NCBI RefSeq assembly: GCF_014898055.3 | Contig: NW_023602073.1 | Span: 17,841,784-17,905,783 of the forward strand | Direction: 5' to 3' | DNA: 64,000 nucleotides | Origin: Talpa occidentalis | Lineage: Eukaryota; Chordata; Mammalia; Eulipotyphla; Talpidae | Shown: piece after piece, positions 32,206 through 44,127 of the stretch | Position numbering within the stretch: the stretch's first letter is position 1 | How the letters are laid out: every line of letters starts with the position of its first letter | Program-made: the position numbers and the translations under genes | Notes under the pieces: model-generated | Told to the model about the DNA's origin: nothing | Database searches by the model: none | What the model saw: the letters and a program-made list of their open reading frames with translations, nothing else

Positions 32206-33390
32206 TGTCCCCTTTCTTTTCAAGGACCCTATCAACATACCTCATTCCATGTCATCATTGTGTCTCCTTACTCTCAGGTGTTCCCTGAAAACTTCCCAAT
32301 ATTTCCTGGTGTTTCATGGCCTTCACAATTTTGGGGAGCCCTGACAAGTGTTCTGTAAAATTCCCTTACTTTGGTGTGTCTGATGGCTCCTTTAGTATTA
32401 AAATGGGATTGTGAGCTTGGGGAGAGAGGACCACATCAGTGAAGTGCCCTTCATCTCATCTTATCAGAGTATGTGATATTACATTTCGCCACCTGTGACA
32501 TTAAATGAGCGGAGCAGGCAAAGGTAGATGTGTTGGGTTTCGCCCTGTAAAGTGACTATATTGCACCCTTTCCATACCCTGCTCTTTTAAGTGAGTCACT
32601 GTATGCCACCTTCCCCTAAGGGGAGAGGATGATGAACATCCACCTTCTTTTTTTTTTTTTTAAAGACTTCTTTTTTTTTTTTTTTTTTTAAGTTTTATTT
32701 ATTTATACAAGCACTGTGTACAGTCAGAAGCGAGGGAGGGTGAGAGAATTCACCAGAGCCAGAGTGGGGAGCAGAGCAGGCAGAAGGACCAAAGTACACT
32801 GCTGAGGGGAGCAGCGGGCAGGAGGAGAGGGCTGCGTGCCATATGGGACCCTTGCGGGGCAGCCAGGGATTGAACCTGCGATGCAAAGGATGCAGGCAGC
32901 TTTGCAGCCCCAGCACTCAACTGCTGCGCCACCAGGGGAAGCCCAACATCTACCTTCTTGAAGAGTGAGTGTTTATATAAACTACCTGGAAGTTCCAGTG
33001 ATAAAGAATTTCACCTACTTCCTAAACTCTAGATCTCAGTTCTTGATCACACACATCAGTTTGTCCTTTACATTATGGATGGGGCTGGACATTCAGAAGA
33101 TGAGGTGTATTTCATGAAGAGGTATATTTCATCGAGTCTGTATTGCCTGGCAGTGATGAATGTCAAAATTGCTGCCCTCCTCTGCTGGAGTCCCTACTGC
33201 TGAACCTAGGTGAGAAAGGAGCCATGTCTGTAATGGTACAGGAGCCCCAGAACAATTCTCAGGGTCTGGGCTGCTCACATGTCACCCCGACCTATGTCTC
33301 CACTGTGACTACAGGACATAAACTTCTAAACTGTGACATGGATTGGCCATACATTTTTGGAAATACACATTTTTTTTAAATTTTATGTTA
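32206..33390. other. duplicated block Z, copy 2
   Basis: Homologous to 14403-15240 but enlarged by the private SINE at 32650. A repeat-E copy lies at 33140-33330. Confidence 0.7.
32650..32944 (-). mobile_element. private tRNA-derived SINE in Z copy 2
   Basis: Target duplication AACATCCACCTTCTT (32635-32649) versus AACATCTACCTTCTT (32945-32959). On the minus strand it has a B box (GGTTCAATCCC) and a long A-rich tail, seen as poly(T) at 32649-32690. Z copies 1 and 3 are empty here. Confidence 0.9.
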
Positions 33391-33489
33391 TTTTCATTTT
33401 TTTAAATAGTATTTGCTTTCTTTTCTCGGGTGTAGTCCCCATAGAATTTCCACCACCAATTCACCAAAGTACCATCATCAGAGTCCTTG

Positions 33490-33900
33490 TGCTCACAAAA
33501 AATTTAATTCAAAAGGATACCTGCAGCCCGATGTTTATTGCAGCACTATTTACAATAGGTAAGACTTGGAAACAACCCAAAAGGATCAAAAAGATGTGGT
33601 ATATAGACACAGTAGACTACTATTGAGCAATCAAAAAAGATAAACTCGTGCCGTTCACAGCAACATGGATGGAGCTAGAAGAGATTATGCTCAGTGAAAT
33701 AAGTCAGAAGGAAACAGAAAAATATGGGATGGCATCACTTATAGGAGGAATAGAGGGGAACCAAATAAGGAATCAGGAAAAAGAACCAGTAACAATTAAA
33801 AAAAGCAAGAAAATAAAAATAGAACAACTATAAATCAGAGACATTCTGCAGGGGAAGGCAGGGGAGAGTGATCAGAGTGGGGCAGGAGGAGTACAATAGA
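33490..33900 (+). mobile_element. older L1 3' fragment (copy 2)
   Basis: ORF2 end ([18 protein letters not shown]) plus 3' UTR. Counterpart of 15385-15770 and 53310-53720. Confidence 0.75.
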
Positions 33901-33955
33901 AATACACATTTCAAAAAAAGTAAAGCCAACATGAGTGAACATCTCAATAAGTTTT

Positions 33956-34225
33956 TTTTTTTTTTTTTTAAGATTTATTTATTTATTTATGCAAGCACTG
34001 GGTACAATCAGAAGCACGGGAGGGTGTGAGAATTCACCAGAGCCAGAGCGGGGAGCAGAGCAGGCAGAAGGACCGAAGTACACTGCTGAGGGGAGCAGCG
34101 GGCGGCAGGAGAGGTCTGCGCGCCACGTGGGACCCTCGCCCAGTGGCTGGGAATCGAACAGGCGCTGCAGAGGCTGCCGGCAGCCTTGCAACCCAGGGCT
34201 CAACCGCTGAGCCACCGGGGAGGCC
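33956..34225 (-). mobile_element. best-preserved tRNA-derived SINE
   Basis: On the minus strand it begins GGCCTCCCCGGTGGCTCAGC (A-box region), has B box GTTCGATTCCC, the CTGCTCCCCTCAGCAGTGTA body and an (AAAT)n/poly(A) tail. Target duplication CTCAATAAGTTTT (33943-33955 and 34226-34238). Absent from the matching sites near 18025 and 54945, so it is a recent private insertion. Confidence 0.92.
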
Positions 34226-34394
34226 CTCAATAAGTTTTATGACTTGCTTCAATTGCATATAACTAGAACTAAATCAATAAATTGACAAGGCCCGTACCTT
34301 AACATGCCCCTTCTGCATACTAGACACTGGGCTCCAGAGAATGAATTTTCTTACACTCAAGGATAGAATGTTATTGACAAAGAGAATTGTTTCA

Positions 34395-35290
34395 ATGCTC
34401 TGAAAATGACCAGTTCTGATATTCAGATGCCTTGATGATTCTTCCAGATTGTTCCTGAGCTGTGCTGATGACCAGGGGTGTTGCAGGAGTGGTGATGATT
34501 CCAGGAACCTGGATGCTCCCCCAAGTGTGCTTGGGGAACTTCCCTCTCCCCTGCCTCCCACTCACCACAGCACTTTTGCTGTCACTGGGATGAGGGTGTT
34601 TGTGGGCTGAGCAGTTAGGAAGCACCAGGGAGGGAGAGCTGAGCCCCAGAGATGGGTGTTGTGCACAGAGGCTGTGTGTGCCCGCAGGCCCCTTGAGTGA
34701 CACTGACATCTTGACAGCAGGGTGTGTGAGGCTGAGCCTGGGACTCAGGGAAGAAAAAGGGCCCGGTGCTGCAGCTGTGCCAGTCCCTACCTGATCCATG
34801 CTGCTCTGCTGCCAGGTGAGTGTCCTGAGACCTGCAGGTGCTGCCTTTGCCTTAGAAAGGAGGCTTCTGGTGCAGGGCCAAAGGCCAGGCATGGGGTGGG
34901 GGTGGGGGTCCGATGCATTCAGGGGGAGAAAGGTGGCAGCACCGGGAAGGAGAGCCCACCCTTCCAGCTGCCCCAGAGTCATCTGCTCTCTCTGCTGCGT
35001 GAGGAGCTGTCAGGAGATGTGTTTGCTGTGTTTGCCGGAGCTGCCCCCTGCACTCAGGTGAGGCAGGCAAAGGGGCTCAGAGGCCAAGGTGTTTCACCAG
35101 GTGTGGAAGCTCTTACTCTCTGCGGTCCCCAGGACCCCTCCAGCAGTGGGTGTTTATTTAAGTCATGTTTATTGTGTCACTTCTGGTGTCCTTTTGTTTT
35201 TTTCAGCATAGAATATGCATGTTTTCTTTATTAAGATTATGTTTATTCTCATGCTATCCTTTCCTGCCCCCACATAGCCAACAGTACATT
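34395..35290 (+). other. GC-rich duplicated block X, copy 3
   Basis: Donor-like GTGAGT follows GCCAG at 34816. The second exon-like piece ends at CACTCAG/GTGAGG (35057/35058), but its acceptor reads TGCTG rather than TGCAG. An open frame of 170 codons (34722-35234) crosses both putative introns and is not conserved in the other copies. Confidence 0.42.
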
Positions 35291-37473
35291 ATTCTAGAGA
35301 TTTGAAAAGCAGATGTGTGACAAATCACCACATCAACAGATGTTTTTTAGAACATGATCTTTAATGCTGCTAGGTGCTAACATAATCCTATATGAATATC
35401 TATAGACCAATTCAATTTACCCTCAAAATAGACCTATATATTGCAAAGTGTCAGCCATCTTTACAGATGAGAACATTGTGCCTTAAATGATCAGATGCTT
35501 AATGGCATCCAGAGTGGAATTGGGAAGGGCAGGCGTTGACCACAGAGAGATGGCTGCAAGCTCCTAGTTGTGAACTCAGCAGGTATCTTTCTTCAATTTA
35601 ATGATTCTGTTAAAGCATCAGGTATAGGTTCATCCCTCCCCATCACTGAGCAGAAAACCCTGACTTACCACATTCACAAAGATCATATTTTTTTTATCCT
35701 GATACTAGAAGAGCTTTTGAAAACTTACCGAAAACTCTCCAACATAGCCCAGAAGAGGTGTTAGTGCATGGGCTTTTGCATTCCATCGTTGATGCTTTTC
35801 AGGGAAGCAAAGAAAATTCCTATTAAGATGATATGTTATTGGTGTTTTTTGGAACACAGAGATAGCTGAGAAAATAAATCACATGAGAAGCAGTAAGACC
35901 TGGAAATTTTCATAGCTTTCAGATTCTTAAAGGCCAGTCCATCTCATTCACTGACTCAAAGGAGATTTTGCAACTCAGTCATCTAGTAGCTAAGTTATTC
36001 CATTTTTACACTCTTAACACACACCAACTCAAATCTCTCTTCAGGTTGGTTTATAAACTCATCTCTATGATGCACATGCAGCTGACAACCGAATCACATG
36101 CTTCTATAATTTATTCACAAGTTTGTTAAACATTTAATTGCAGGTACTATGCTGGTCACTCAGAAGCCAGACAGAAGGGGAGCCAGACTGTCCTGCAGAA
36201 TCAGGACTCCACTGCAGATTCAGGGAGGACACAGGTAAACAGGCCGTGGGGACAGATCCCAGGAGCTCAGGGAGAGTCACCACATAAAATTCTAACTTTC
36301 TGTGTGTGGGGACGGGAGTTAGCTCTGTAATGGGGGTGGCTGGGGCAAGAGCAGCTCAGCATGAAGAGTTTATACAAATATTGGGGGGACAGTTGAAGGT
36401 AATAAAGATATAAGTAAGAAGAAGAGGAAGCCCAACTGTGGAGGAAAATATATTTAGGTGTATGAATGACAGGTGAAGCCACATATGGTTTGCAGGAGGT
36501 TTCCAGGGGCTTCTATAATGCAGAAGAAGAAGGAACAGAGGAAGCAATGCTAATTTGCAAAGTGGTTACAAATCACAATGGCAAATATTAAAGGGCTTGG
36601 CCTAAGGGTGGGGTTCTTCAGATTGAAAAAGGTCACTAGATTAGAAAAAGAAATTAAATCAGACCAGTTTGAGTCTATTGAATGAAATGCTAGGATGGGG
36701 AATCCTTTTCTGCTGACTTGTTGGGAAGTGCTGGCAGGAGAAGGAGAGAATGAGACTAGGAAAGACAGAGGAAAACATCACTTCACTCTGCTCCAAAGCC
36801 AGGGAGATCAGGAATGCAGATTTACCACAGAGATAGAGCCTCCTGCCTGCAGGGGCACTTTCCTACCCCTTTGCCAGGAGAGGGAAGTCACATAAGCTTC
36901 TCTGTGAAACTACTGTCATTTAGCAAAGTATATTTCTTTGTAGAAAATACAACTCATTGAAGCCACACATGCAAAGTGTCTGAGGAATGAGTGTGTGGAC
37001 AGGAAAGGGGCGGTGGGTGGGCACCAGCACCACCCATTACTGTCAGGCAATTTGCCAGGTGTGGGTAGTGAGGGAGAAGGAGGCAGCTGAGTTGAGAGCA
37101 TTATAGCTCAGAGGACCACTGGGTGGTACTGCCCTGGCTAAGCTATTGTCAGGGAGGAATAAGTCATGTGAGCTTCAGGCATGAGGGACACAGAGAAGGC
37201 CCTTTGGAAAGGTGGGCAGATTCACTGGTGTGGCCTTTATGGGAGATGTTTAATTGTCATTATCACCGTTGGTGTCAACTGAACCAACAGGAAAAGAAGA
37301 ACAAAGAGCAAAGAGTGATTCATGGCCACGCCAGGGCAGAAGCATGCATGTGTATTTCCTTCAGATTGAGACTATTTGTGTCACTAGAGCAGACAGGAAG
37401 CCACAGACCTCAAACATGTCATTCTGACTTACTTTTGTCTCAAACTTTCTCCTTGTTCTGTTCCTGAAGTCAG
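35291..37473 (+). other. V1R-C 5' flank
   Basis: Colinear with the D flank, and lacking both the 270-bp insertion and the 827-bp LTR of unit B. This is the least interrupted version of the V1R upstream region. It ends in a pyrimidine-rich tract and CAG at the ATG. No other gene seen. Confidence 0.7.
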
Positions 37474-38373
37474 ATGACTTGGACCTTCATCCAGAGATTA
37501 CTCTTCCTTTGTTTTCTTGGACATGGAATTGTGGGCAACGTCCTTATCCTAGGGGGACATTTATATGCTTTCATCATGGGGCCCAAGAGGAAATCTATTG
37601 ACCTTATCCTCATCCACTTGGCTTTTGCAAATGCAGTCATTGTTTGTACCAAGGGAAGCAGATCTGTAAGCACAGTATTTCATCTGGGAAATGTCCTAGG
37701 TGACGCTGGTTGCAAGATTATGATTTTTCTGGGGAGGGTGGCCCGGGGCCTCTCCATCTGCACCACCTGTCTCCTCAGCGTGGTCCAGGCCATCACCATC
37801 AGTTCCAGGACCACCTCCTGGAGAAAGCTCAAGCCAAGGTCTGCATGGCAAGTGCTTCCCTGTCTCCTGCTCTTCTGGGTCTTCAATTTCCTGATCAGCT
37901 CTAACCTGCTCTTCTACATCACAGCAGCCCAGAGCACCAACAGCTCTGCACTTGGTCTTGATTTTGAACATTGTGATATTCTTCCATCTGAGCAAATAGT
38001 CAGGTAGCTTTTCCTCACTCTGATGACTCTGCGGGATGTTGTCTTTCAGAGTCTGATGGGCTGGAGCAGCGGGTACATGGCCTTTCGCCTGTACCAGCAT
38101 CATAAGTGTGTCCTTTATCTTCAGACCTCCAGGCTACAAGGAACTCCCAGTCCAGAGATGAGAGCTACTAAGAGTGTCCTCATGCTCATGACCTGCTTTC
38201 TTTTCTTTTATTGGGCAGATTTCATTTTCTCCTTCTACATTGGCTCCTTCTTGACAAATAGATACAGAGTTTGCTGTATTAAAATTTTTCTAACTTTTGG
38301 TTATGCCAGTCTCAGTCCCATAGTGCTGCTGAGCAGGAATATCCATGTCGCTAAATGCTGGCGAGCTCAATGA
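37474..38373 (+). pseudogene. V1R-C: vomeronasal type-1 receptor with one nonsense codon
   Basis: A 900-bp V1R reading frame (299 codons plus stop) interrupted only by TAG at codon 178 (38005-38007), where B has TTG and D has TGG at the start of TM5. Upstream, residues 1-177 include intact TM1-TM4 and the NSS glycosylation site. Downstream, all TM5-TM7 motifs remain in frame, including PSPEMRAT and LSRNI (D of the usual SRD motif is N here). The C-terminus is three residues longer than B (ends RAQ) because the B stop TGA is CGA. A truncated four-TM product would not be a receptor. The near-perfect preservation suggests a recent, possibly polymorphic, loss. Confidence 0.93.
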
Positions 38374-39283
38374 AAACAGGGGTCGCTCTTACATCCATGC
38401 CTCCAGGAAAGACTGGGATGTTACTTTGAGGGGTTCCTTCCCCTTCATCTATGTCAAACTGTTCAAGGTTTATGAGAACAGTTTTTTTTTTTTTCTTGTC
38501 TTAGGAGATTCCTGGAATGAGTCCATCTTAAACTGTTGCTGGAGTTCCAGTAAGTGATGAAGACAGACTCTTTCCTGCTGCCATTCAACCCTCACTAATA
38601 CATGGCTGTTGTGTTCTTGTTGCACAGCTAGTGAGAATATGTTGGTTTTTATTTGAGAGAACGATTTGGAGATATGAGTACCTTGCATATATACTTGTAT
38701 TTTCTTATCATTGGAATGGGGAGTCAAAGTTCATTTTCAAAATGCTGTCTGCAGAGTTGGGGTAAGACCATGCAGGAGAGGGAGAGAGCCAGGATTGCTG
38801 AACATACTCTGTTTTACAATTTTGACTGTAAAATCAAACAAAAATTGTATATCATTTTAAAAATTAAAAACTTCACACTATCAAAATGTAATGCAAGTGA
38901 AAAGAAAAAAGTAACAATTGCATGTTAATTGCTGGCAAAGTCACACAAAGAAGCATTGCAAATGACTAAGCATAACATTTTCTACTGCTTTTCTTTTTGT
39001 TTTTCATTTTTTATCTTCTATTTGAAGTCTAACATTTCATTATGACCTTGGTATTTGTTGCTGACAATCAACATGTGTAAATACTACTTTGTCTTTGTCA
39101 ACTAACAATCTGCCCTTCAGCACACCATTGTCCCCATTTTCCTGACTTATCTCCTCTGCCTCTTCCTGTAACCACTAATTGTCCTATTGTCCCATAGTTG
39201 ATTTTTGTTTCCTTTAATCCAACTGTTTTTCTCTGCATATGCCACAAAGGTAAAGTCGTATGATATTTGTCTTTGTCTAGCTA
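38374..39283 (+). other. V1R-C 3' flank, proximal
   Basis: Continuous with the D flank and with the inverted A flank. It contains the empty target (TTTGAAGTCTAACATTTCAT near 39022) for the U6 fragment found in D. Confidence 0.75.
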
Positions 39284-39287
39284 TTTC

Positions 39288-39892
39288 TGTTATAGGACAG
39301 GGAGAAGGGCAGCCCAAACCCCGCAAACCTGCCTATTCTACATGGGTTCTGCCATCCGCCGCATCAACACAAAACATAGGAGACTTTAATGGGAAGGAAC
39401 TTTAATAAAACTAGGAAACAATACTGGTAAGGCAAAGAGTCTAGTTTCTAGTCTAGTTTCTAAATGAAGCATCCAGAGTTACCCGTCCCCTCGTGGGTAA
39501 AAGTCCATCCAAATGGGATTGGCCCAGAGCAAGGCCCCAAGGCCTGCCACAAGTCTAAAGCATCTTCCAGTGGGGACCCACAGCAAAGGGTCACAAACAA
39601 CTGGACAAGCCCGGAAGGAAAAGAGCAAAATCAACATCAAGATAAAAGCTGCCATTGTCACCTCCCCATGGGTCTCACCCACATCTGTGTCACCCCGTCC
39701 ACGACCAAAAGACAAGCGCAGCTTCTTCACGTGTCTCTAGGCTCCATGCGCCTCCTCCAGGTCTCCTGGCTCCATCCTGCTTCTTTCCTCAGTCTCTTCT
39801 CCAGCTTCTCCTCTTCCTGCTCAGCTCCACCCTCCCTTGGGTGGGGCAGGGAACCTGGAACCTCCCCCTTTCCTGGGGACCACCCTGTTACA
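39288..39892 (-). mobile_element. solo LTR2 downstream of V1R-C
   Basis: 605 bp, flanked by TTTC (39284-39287 and 39893-39896). Homologues A and B show the empty site (GGTGGAAATAGCTAG near 24797). This is the third independent LTR2 insertion in this window. Confidence 0.9.
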
Positions 39893-39994
39893 TTTCCACC
39901 TTCCTTACTTCCCTCTAGGCCCATGAAAATTATTGCAAATGCAGCATTTTTTCTTTTTGGTAGTATTTTCACCCACGAGTAGTGTTTTTGTATT

Positions 39995-40258
39995 TTTTTA
40001 AAAAGATTTATTTATTTATGCATACAAGAGGTGTGGTGCAGGCCACAGGTGGTAAGAGTATTCACCAGACACATTGGGGCACAGAACAGGCAGATCGAGT
40101 GAAATACACTGCTGTGGGGAGCAGCAGGGAACACCGGTGAGGTCTGCTTTGCCATGTGGGTTGCTCCCTGGCAGGCCAGGGATCCAACTCATGCTGCAGA
40201 GGCTGGAAATCCTTCATAGTGCGGTGCTTTAACCCCTTATGCAACCAGGGGCGCCCTG
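39995..40258 (-). mobile_element. tRNA-derived SINE in V1R-C 3' flank
   Basis: Minus-oriented copy with a TTTATTTATTTATGCATA tail complement. The family body is recognisable (ATACACTGCTGTGGGGAGCA). Absent from the matching A and B flanks, so private to C. Confidence 0.82.
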
Positions 40259-42384
40259 GTTTTTTTATTTTACATTGTAAATACTAACGCTGGGAGAATT
40301 CGATGCATGGTATTTCAATTGTTAACTTTTTCAGAAATATTCCATGCTTCTTTCCATAATAGCTACATTCCCACCAACAGGTCTTCATGGTTCCTTCATC
40401 TCTACATTCTAATCTACACTTGTTACTTGTCTTTTACATAATGTCTGTTCTCTCAGGTGTGAGGTGGTATCTCCTTGTGTTGCTTTACATTTCTCTGGTA
40501 ATAAACTATGATGAACATCTTTTCATGAAGCGTAACATTTGATTGCATATTCCTAAGGGTATCTGTGTAAAGACAAAAACAATCACTAAGTTTTCTGAAA
40601 TGTCTAGCAAAAGCATTATTATATGGCTATATATGATAAAGCAAAGAATTACTTATGCCCGTGAAAGTAACCTAGATTTTCAGTATAAAGGAAGACATAA
40701 AACAAGATTTAAAATATAAAGAAATAGTTGTTGAAGGCAAAGTTAACAAAGTTATAGATGAAAAGGATAAGTATGAAAGGCTGTAGATAAAATTTCTGTA
40801 ATATTTTACTTCAGTTGGATAGTTTGGTAGAAGTCATGACATATTTCTGTTTTTCTAAATGATATCTGTATAGATACTACCTCTGTCCACTCTAAAGGTC
40901 TAGAAGAACTGACATCTCGATAGAGCCCAGATTATGCTTTTTAAATCGTTGCTCATGAAGGTGATTAGACTGGATCTGAAATAGCGGTGCAAGCCAGGGA
41001 TAGGGCAGGAAATCTGGGGGACCTTGCTGTACCTAACAGTGGGCAAACTGTCAAAGACACTGAGGACCTGTCCAGGTAGCACAGGAGTCATCTGGAAGGG
41101 ACCACCACTGGCCAAAGTGAGTTCGTGTCAGCACTTCTTTGGTGCACGCTATATTCAGGGCCATCAAACCCTTGATGAGCAAGTGTTTCTTTATGGAAGC
41201 TGTGCAGCTAAACATGAGGAGTGGTAGATTTAGAATATCACCATTTTGCAAAATCCCCAAAATAAGCGGTAATCTGCACATTGTCATCTCTCAATTCTTC
41301 ACTCTAAGGGGAAGGCTTGGTGAAGTTTTTCTTTTCCGGAGTTGGCAAGTGAGAGAAAGTGCTTCTGATAAAGGGAAAGGCAAAGAGATTAAACGTTGCA
41401 CCATGCACAGCCTAAGCTTTCTGAAAGAGGAGGTAAGAAACCTCACTTGCTGTCATCATTACTGAACTTTGTCATGAGTCTGGCTTCCTCCATGAACTCT
41501 TGTGAATGATTCTATGAATTGATGCAACTTCCTTGCTTTTTAATGGCTGCATATTGTTTCCCTCAAGAAATGCATTCCCTTGCTGTGCTAATTGCTCAGT
41601 ATCCCAATACAAGAAACTTTGCCAGAGCCTACTTGGCTGTCCTAAGATGCTCTCAGACCAGTGAATGACATCAGCATATTACCCCAATCCTTCATCCTTC
41701 ACCCCTGCCTCTCCCAGGACCACCTGTATTTAGGCCTCATCCTGGCTTACCGGAGCTGAATTTTATAGGAACATGCAAGAGCTTGTCTCCTCAGGGTGAA
41801 AGGAAAATTTTCTCCTCACCAATTGTGGCTCAGATTCTACTTGCTCTTCTCACTGTCTATTAAAGGGTATTTTTCACGTTTCTGAATATTTTTATATGAA
41901 CTCCATGTCTCCACTTCCAACCCCTTTCTTTTCTTCTATGCTATGAAAAGATTATTCCAACATTAACCCTTTTGTTATACCCTCCCACATCTCTTCCATG
42001 GCCAGTGTATAACCTAAGTTTTATTAGTTATTACCAAATATTTTTCAAAGGCACACTCACATGGTAATCCAAAAATAGAAAATGAATAAAAGTCATTTTA
42101 ATTTGCATAAAGTAGGAGTACACTAAATCTGTGTTCATCAAATTCTTAATAAGATCACCTAAATGTATAAATTATATCTTTCTCTATTAGGACACATGTA
42201 TGGCTACATATATCTCTCCAAATATTCCCCTGCATATCTGGTTTTTATCAGAATAAAACCATAAGGTTATTTTAGAATTCAAATAAAATAAACCATTTTA
42301 ATATGCATACATTTGAGACATTTTAGATCTCCAATACCAAAGAAATTGTATAATTACAAATCAAATTATTTCTTTTTCCCCAAA
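40259..42384 (+). other. V1R-C 3' flank, distal, ending in block W
   Basis: Inverted match to A 3511-7110, lacking the A-specific 5'-inverted L1 (empty site near 41755). No coding signal. Confidence 0.75.
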
Positions 42385-42590
42385 GATTTATTTTTATACA
42401 AGAGCTAGTGTAAAGGACAGAGATGCTGGAGGGTGAGCAGGGAGCAGAACAGGCAGACTCAACACTGATGATAAAGAACTTATCACAAAAATCTACAAAA
42501 AGCTGATGAGACTCAACAAAAACAGGTACATAATTCAGTCAAAAAATGGGCAGAAGTGCTAAAAAGAAACTTCTCCAAATTATTAGAGCA
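42385..42590 (-). mobile_element. SINE/L1 remnant, rearranged
   Basis: SINE 3' end (AAAGATTTATTTTTATACAAG) joined at CAGGCAGA to L1 sequence (ACTGATGATAAAGAACTTATC), the inverted counterpart of 29045-29262. Confidence 0.7.
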
Positions 42591-42814
42591 TCAGAAGTAG
42601 TCGCTTCAGAGCATTTGAAACAATTCTCTATGTTGATAACATTAAGAAAGCTCAATCTCTGAAGTGCAGAGTCTGGTATACAGAAGGGGCCTGTTAGGAT
42701 GCAGGCCTTCTCGATTTTTTGATGTAGGTCTGGTTATAAGCATGTGAAGCTACTCATATAACTCATTGTGATGTTCATTTATGTTTGTGGCTAAACATGC
42801 CACTGTTCTAGAAG

Positions 42815-42995
42815 TTTATGTCCTGCAGTCACGGTGCAGACTTAGATTGGCTTGACAAGTGTGCAGTCCAGACCCTGAGAAGTGTTCTGGGGCCCCTATA
42901 CCATTACAGATATGGCTCCTTCCTCGCCTGTCATTAAACAGTTGGGCAGCTGATTTTGACATTCATCACTGCCCAACAATGCAGACTCCATGAAA
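42815..42995 (-). repeat. repeat E, copy 7
   Basis: Inverted relative to 28600-28800, with the same GAGAAGTGTTCTGGGGCCCC variant. Confidence 0.5.
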
Positions 42996-42999
42996 ATGC

Positions 43000-43480
43000 C
43001 TCTGTGATAACTCCACATCACCTTCCCTTCTGAATGTCAGGGGACCCTTCCCCGGGTCTAACAGTTCTGAAGTTCCAGTTTCATTCACTCATCAAAGAAA
43101 CTAATTTTAAAAAATGACTAGGCTTTTTAAAAAATGAACCCATTTTATTCATTTCAGTCTTCATGAAATAAGGATTTTATGTTTATGACTTCATTGCATA
43201 CTGTGCCTGGCACATAATGGACTCCCAAGAAATATCTGGGACATAATTGTTGTTGCAGTGATTCTATGAGGTGCCGCAGGAATCTCCAGGATTCTCTGAA
43301 GCTCCCTTGGGGTTGGAGCCTGTCCACTTGCTGGAGCTTGTGTCCCTGAGCTCAGCATGCTCTCAGGACTTTGGAGCAGAGGCACCCGGAAAAAGGGAGC
43401 ATTTCATAAATAACCACATCCAGCTGTTTGGTATACTCCCCACCCACACAGCACTGCTCTGCTGGCCCTCGAAAAGAATA
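43000..43480 (+). other. duplicated block V, copy 2
   Basis: Non-coding, inverted with respect to 62016-62510. A 103-codon frame here is not kept intact in the other copies. Confidence 0.6.
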
Positions 43481-44127
43481 CTAATTTTTTTTTTCTTTCT
43501 GGCTTATTTCACTGAGCATGATCCCTTCCAGCTCCATCCATGTTGCTGCAAATGGCATGAGTTTATCTTTTTTGATTGCTGAGTAATATTCCATGGTGTA
43601 TATGTACCACATCTTCTTGATCCAGTCATCTGTTTTGGGGCATTTGGGTTTTTTCCATAGCTTACCTATTGTAAATAGTGCTGCAGTAAACATAGGGGTG
43701 CAGGTGTCCTTTTGAATTAATGTTTTTGTGTTCTTTGGGTAGATCCCTAGGAGTGGAATTGCTGGATAGTATGGATGCTCCATTTCTAGTAGTTTGAGAG
43801 ACCTCCTTACAGCGTTCCATGGTGGTTGCACCAGTCTGCACTCCCACCAGCAGTGTACCAGATGGTCTCGCTTATACCAGGGATGGAGAGGATCCAAATA
43901 TGGGATCAGGAGAAAAAACTATAATAAAGTAAAAATCAAATTCAGAGACATATTGGAGGAGAGGAGATAGGAGTAAGATCAAAACAGGGGTGGGAAGAGC
44001 CTAAGGGACCATGGTGATAGTTCATGGGTGAATGGGTGGTCGGAATTTCACAGGGACTATACCCAAGATGAAAATGCATACATTGTACAAAAATGAAAAA
44101 TGATGGAAAAATTATATAAAAATTTTT
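43481..44127 (+). mobile_element. 5'-inverted L1 beside Y (copy 3)
   Basis: 43490-43858 is ORF2 end in minus orientation (a 138-codon frame with [15 protein letters not shown] residues). It flips at CAGATGGTCTCGC into 3' UTR in plus orientation. Confidence 0.82.

Noticed and set aside
34392..34982. A 196-codon minus-strand frame in block X copy 3
   Set aside because: The antisense frames of the four X copies differ in length and are broken by indels. The splice-like signals are on the other strand.
39464..39982. A 172-codon frame spanning LTR2 beside V1R-C
   Set aside because: It starts inside LTR2 and ends in the V1R flank; it is an accidental fusion not present at other LTR2 sites.
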